A DNA stretch of 35,388 nt from Candidatus Microbacterium stercoravium (lineage in GTDB: Bacteria > Actinomycetota > Actinomycetes > Actinomycetales > Microbacteriaceae): NCBI GenBank assembly GCA_019117025.1, contig DXAM01000114.1:1-35388 (forward strand), given 5' to 3'. The notes beneath the pieces were generated by a model. That model was not told where the DNA came from. It saw only the letters and a program-made list of their open reading frames with translations, and did not search any database. A program made the translations under genes and the position numbers. Below are positions 30,933-35,388 of this stretch, one piece after another (the stretch's first letter is position 1; each line of letters begins with the position of its first letter).

Positions 30933-31942
30933 CAGACGCGCTGCTCGAGACCAGGAAGCGAGCCCGTCGCGCATTCGCGATCCTGTGCCTCTGGATCCCG
31001 CTGGCGGCGTTCGTCGGCATCGCGGCGGTGCAGCTTGCGCTGATGCCGCTTCTCCCCGACGTCGTCGCGACGCACTGGGGCCTCTCCGGCACGGCGGACG
31101 GGTTCGGTCCGTCCTGGACCTATCCGCTCATGACGATCGGCATCGGCGGCGGAATCACGGCACTGATCGCGGGCATCGCGCTGGCTGAGGTGAAGAGCCC
31201 GGCGCAGCGCACGCAGTACCGCTTCCTCGGGGTCGTGATCGGTGCGGAAACGGGGTTCCTCGGCTCGGCGATGCTCGGTCTCGTGATCGTGCAGGTCGGG
31301 GTCGACGATGCGTCGGACGCGCCGGATTCCCTCGGGATCATGATCCTCTCGCTCATCGTCGGGGCCGTGCTCGGCACGATCTATCTGCTCATGATCGAAG
31401 AGCCGCCGGCGGCGGACGCCGCAGAGCAGGATCCGCTGCCGTTGACGGGCGCGCAGCCGGGAGTGTGGACCCGTTCGGTGCGGATGTCGCGCGCGGGGGC
31501 GGTCACCCTCGGCGCGCTCGTCGGGGGCACGACGCTCGCCGTGCTCGCGCTGTGCTTCGACGCGGTGAGGCGCACGGGGAGCATTCCGTTCGCGCTCTGG
31601 GGAACGCTCGCGCTGATGCTCGTCGTCTCGGTGCTGTCGCTGTCGATGCTGCGCTTCGATGTGCGCATCGACGACGCGGGGCTCACGGTGCGCGCACCGC
31701 TCGGGTGGCCGCGGGTGCGCATCGCCGCCGGCTCGATCACCGCGGTGCGGATCGTTGAAGTCAGTCCGATGGCGGAGTTCGGCGGTTGGGGGTGGCGCTT
31801 CGGGGCGAACGGTCAGGGCTTCGTACTGCGGGCGGGGGAGGGGATCCGCGTCGCGCGCGTCGGCGGGAGCGACCTGACGATCACCGTGGACGACGCCGCG
31901 ACCGCGGTCGCTCTGCTTCGCCGCGGCATGGCGAGATACTGA
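30929..31942 (+). CDS. DUF1648-type membrane protein with C-terminal PH-like domain, paralogue 2
   Basis: This 337-residue protein has the same plan as its upstream neighbour: DUF1648 motif (LPDVVATHWGLSGTADGFGP) after TM1, about six membrane segments, then a soluble C-terminal domain (VRIDDAGLTVRAPLGWPRV ... VLRAGEGIRVARVGGS). Shared residues in both ends, such as RAGEGIR and a Pro-Leu/Ile-Gly-x-Pro-Arg-Val turn, show it arose by tandem duplication, now strongly diverged. ATG 30929 overlaps the preceding stop by four bases, with AGAGAGGATC as a ribosome site. The two products may act as a heterodimer; function is unknown. Confidence 0.75.
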   Translation: MTDALLETRKRARRAFAILCLWIPLAAFVGIAAVQLALMPLLPDVVATHWGLSGTADGFGPSWTYPLMTIGIGGGITALIAGIALAEVKSPAQRTQYRFLGVVIGAETGFLGSAMLGLVIVQVGVDDASDAPDSLGIMILSLIVGAVLGTIYLLMIEEPPAADAAEQDPLPLTGAQPGVWTRSVRMSRAGAVTLGALVGGTTLAVLALCFDAVRRTGSIPFALWGTLALMLVVSVLSLSMLRFDVRIDDAGLTVRAPLGWPRVRIAAGSITAVRIVEVSPMAEFGGWGWRFGANGQGFVLRAGEGIRVARVGGSDLTITVDDAATAVALLRRGMARY

Positions 31943-31958
31943 AGCCCCCAGGGGTCGT

Positions 31959-31984
31959 CGAGCCCGGCGCAAGCCGGACACTCG
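31959..31984 (+). terminator. GNRA hairpin after the DUF1648 pair
   Basis: CCGGC (31964-31968) and GCCGG (31973-31977) close on a GCAA tetraloop, and outer CGAG/CTCG (31959-31962, 31981-31984) can extend the stem across a small internal loop. It begins 17 bases after the stop codon. No T-run follows, so termination is only a guess. Confidence 0.35.
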
Positions 31985-32039
31985 GAGAACCTCCGGTGAA
32001 CGGCTGCGCGCCGCGCCGCACCGCACGACGCCGCCCCGA

Positions 32040-32045
32040 TACGCT
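32040..32045 (+). promoter_or_regulatory. -10 hexamer (TACGCT) of the permease gene
   Basis: TACGCT ends 9 bases before ATG 32054, giving a leader of at most 2-3 bases. Confidence 0.4.
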
Positions 32046-32053
32046 CCCCAACC

Positions 32054-33301
32054 ATGACGTCAGGATTCGTACGCCGGTTGGGACTCTCGGACGCGGTCGC
32101 GATCGGCCTGGGATCCATGATCGGCGCGGGCGCGTTCGCCGTGTGGCAGCCGGCGATCGAAGCGGCGGGGAGCGGGGTGCTGATCGGGCTCGTGCTCGCG
32201 GCGGTCGTGGCGTTCTGCAACGCGACATCGACGGCGCAGCTCGCCGCAGTCCACCCGGTCGCGGGAGGAGTGTACGCCTACGGCAACGCAGAGCTGGGGG
32301 CGTGGTGGGGGTACCTCGCCGGGTGGTGCTTCGTCGTCGGCAAGATCGCGAGCTGCGCGGCCATGGCGCTGACCTTCGCATCGTACGCGGCCCCCGGGTT
32401 CGAGCGGCCGGCCGCGATCGGCGCCGTAGTGCTGCTCACGATCGTGAACCTCCTCGGCGTCACGCGCACGGCGAGCGCTGCGAAGATCATCGTCGTGATC
32501 GTGCTGCTGGTGCTCGTCTTCGTCGCGGTGTCGGGACTCGTCGGATCCACGGGCGAGCACGCATCGATCGGTGAGGGCCTGTTCGACGGCGGGTGGTACG
32601 GGATCCTGCAGTCGGCGGGACTGATCTTCTTCGCGTTCGCCGGGTACGCGCGCATCGCGACGATGGGCGAGGAGGTGAGGGATCCGGCGCGGACGATCCC
32701 GCGTGCCATCGTCTTCGCGCTCGCCGGCGCGGTCGTGGTCTACGCCGTGCTTGCGGTCACGGTGCTGCAGGCGCTCGGACCCGCGCCGCACGTCTCCGCG
32801 ACGCCGCTCGCCGACGTCGTTGCGGCATCCGGGTGGGACTGGGGCGCGCCGGTCGTCCGCGTCGGGGCGGCCTGCGCCGCGCTCGGCGCGCTGCTCGCGC
32901 TCATCGCCGGCATCGGGCGCACGAGCCTCGCGATGGCGCGCGGGGGAGACCTGCCGGGATTCTTCTCGCGGATCCATCCGCGTATGCGCGTGCCGCACCG
33001 GGCGGAGATCGCGGTCGCGGCCGTCGTGATCGCGATCCTTCTCGTCGCCGACCTGCGCGGCGCGATCGGCGTCAGCTCGTTCGGGGTGCTGCTGTACTAC
33101 TTCGTGGCGAACCTCGCGGCGCTGCGTCAGGGAAAGACGGTGCGCCGGTACCCGCAGTGGCTGCAGGTCGCGGGCGCGATCGGGTGCGCGGGCCTGGCCG
33201 CACTGCTGCCGTGGCCGTCGGTCGTGGCGGGAGCGGCCGTGGTCGCGATCGGCGTCGTGATCCGCGGTGCCCGGCTCATCGCAGAGCGCCGCAGCCTCTG
33301 A
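32054..33301 (+). CDS. APC-superfamily amino acid permease
   Basis: This 415-residue membrane transporter has about 12 hydrophobic segments. The TM1 break GLGSMIGAGAFAVW is the substrate-backbone binding motif of the APC fold, and FAFAGYARIATMGEEVRDPARTIPRAI is the conserved TM6 and following loop of this family. It probably imports an amino acid or polyamine with protons; the substrate cannot be read from sequence. The gene stands alone with its own promoter. It converges on a short-chain dehydrogenase gene, with a palindromic repeat between them. Confidence 0.87.
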   Translation: MTSGFVRRLGLSDAVAIGLGSMIGAGAFAVWQPAIEAAGSGVLIGLVLAAVVAFCNATSTAQLAAVHPVAGGVYAYGNAELGAWWGYLAGWCFVVGKIASCAAMALTFASYAAPGFERPAAIGAVVLLTIVNLLGVTRTASAAKIIVVIVLLVLVFVAVSGLVGSTGEHASIGEGLFDGGWYGILQSAGLIFFAFAGYARIATMGEEVRDPARTIPRAIVFALAGAVVVYAVLAVTVLQALGPAPHVSATPLADVVAASGWDWGAPVVRVGAACAALGALLALIAGIGRTSLAMARGGDLPGFFSRIHPRMRVPHRAEIAVAAVVIAILLVADLRGAIGVSSFGVLLYYFVANLAALRQGKTVRRYPQWLQVAGAIGCAGLAALLPWPSVVAGAAVVAIGVVIRGARLIAERRSL

Positions 33302-33305
33302 GACC

Positions 33306-33366
33306 CACCGTGTCCCACGTGATGCGCGAAAGCGGCAGTCGATCCCGCATCAATCGGGACACGGTC
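33306..33366. repeat. Palindromic intergenic repeat, copy 2
   Basis: Outer arms ACCGTGTCCC (33307-33316) and GGGACACGGT (33356-33365) pair perfectly. After a 3-by-3 internal loop, TGATGCG (33320-33326) pairs with CGCATCA (33346-33352), leaving a 19-base loop. Same length and outer arms as the copy at 5132-5192. It fills most of the gap between two convergent genes. Confidence 0.7.
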
Positions 33367-33374
33367 CGGAGGGC

Positions 33375-34031
33375 TCACGCCAGCGTCACGATGCGGGCCG
33401 TCGGATCCGGGGCCTCGTCCCAGAGGCCGGCCATGCCCGCGGCGACGTCGTCGACGACATCCGCGAGCTGATTCACCCGGAAGATGGTGCAGCCGCCGGC
33501 CTGCGGACGGTCGGCGTCGCGAGCCGATATCGAGAATCCGTGCGCCATCGCCTGGATCCACGCCTCGATCGCTGCCTTGACGGCCGCGTAGTTCGCACCG
33601 CCCGCGAGGGGACGGGCCACCTGCACCGACGAGACGACGGCGACGCGTGCGGCCGGCGATGCCTCGAGCAGCGGCCACGCCGCGCGGCACGCGTGGCGCA
33701 CCGCCGTCAGGGCATCCGACAGCGCCTGCCAGTCCTCGTCGCTCTGACCAGGGATCCCGCCGCCGCCGCGCCACCCGCCGACCAGCGGGATCAGCCCATC
33801 GAGGGGTCCGAGGCCGCCGACGGCGTCGTCCACGGCCGCGGCGTGCGTGAGATCGACCTCGACCGCGTCGAACCCCGCGTCGGCGAAGCGCGCCAACCGC
33901 ACCGGGCTCCTCCCGGCCACGACGACGCGCGCCCCGCGACCGCGGAGGGCGTGCGCGATCGCCCACCCGGCGTCGGATGTGCCGCCCGCGAGCAGCACGC
34001 GGCGATCGGTGAGTGTGCGCGCATCGGTCAT
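33375..34031 (-). CDS. Short-chain dehydrogenase/reductase
   Basis: This 218-residue Rossmann-fold protein has nucleotide-binding AGGTSDAGWAIA near the N-terminus (a variant of TGxxxGxG), an AGRS segment that suggests NADP preference, Ser in VVSSVQV and the catalytic Tyr148-x-x-x-Lys152 (NYAAVKAA). The substrate is unknown. The protein is shorter than typical 250-residue family members. ATG 34031 is preferred because AGAGGA lies eight bases upstream; ATG 34040 would have the ribosome site too close. It is divergent from eno and convergent with the permease. Confidence 0.82.
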   Translation of the reverse strand: MTDARTLTDRRVLLAGGTSDAGWAIAHALRGRGARVVVAGRSPVRLARFADAGFDAVEVDLTHAAAVDDAVGGLGPLDGLIPLVGGWRGGGGIPGQSDEDWQALSDALTAVRHACRAAWPLLEASPAARVAVVSSVQVARPLAGGANYAAVKAAIEAWIQAMAHGFSISARDADRPQAGGCTIFRVNQLADVVDDVAAGMAGLWDEAPDPTARIVTLA

Positions 34032-34071
34032 AGCGCCCATCCTCTCGCACGATCGACCGCCCGCTGCCGGA

Positions 34072-35388
<1,317 letters not shown>

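Overview
The window is one continuous piece of high-GC (about 70% by eye) actinobacterial chromosome. Gene content, GTG starts and order point to a member of the Microbacteriaceae (Microbacterium-like); the genus is my inference. It is mostly conserved housekeeping sequence. I see no insertion sequence, phage, CRISPR array or plasmid function, and no stretch over 300 bases without a gene (the longest gaps are 191 and 243 bases, both annotated).

Layout: (1) 1-2623, the end of a gluconokinase and a penicillin-binding lipoprotein. (2) 2693-10354, metG, tatD, rsmA, an aldo/keto reductase, ispE and a 5-oxoprolinase operon (pxpA and a fused pxpB-pxpC), mostly joined by 1-4 base overlaps. (3) 10361-13543 on the minus strand, tetR, marR, an ABC-F ATPase and a small acidic protein. 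(4) 13667-17138, a short leader ORF, an alpha/beta hydrolase, tRNA-Gln(TTG), glmU and prs. (5) 17151-19476, a PhoP/PhoR-like two-component system behind a direct-repeat box. (6) 19510-21145 minus, gnd and a 37-residue membrane microprotein. (7) 21228-22642, rplY with a long leader and a terminator, then pth. (8) 22649-28626, a small membrane protein divergent from mfd, then nhaA and mazG. (9) 28664-31942, hisS and two tandem DUF1648-type membrane proteins. (10) 32054-35388, an APC permease, a short-chain dehydrogenase (minus) and enolase, cut by the right edge.

The backbone metG-tatD-rsmA-ispE / glmU-prs / rplY-pth / mfd-mazG / eno matches the chromosomal neighbourhood I recall from Mycobacterium and other Actinobacteria. 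Here it is rearranged and carries insertions (aldo/keto reductase, pxp operon, two-component system, gnd, nhaA, DUF1648 pair, permease). The rpf gene often found between tatD and rsmA is absent.

The most interesting signals are in expression architecture. About a dozen genes have a -10-like hexamer ending 7-10 bases before the start codon and no leader, so they are probably leaderless. glmU starts one base after a tRNA. mfd and its neighbour share a 28-base gap holding two opposed leaderless promoters. Two 61-base palindromic repeats with a conserved outer stem lie 28 kb apart. GGATCC is strongly over-represented. I found no clear new multi-gene defence or biosynthetic system.
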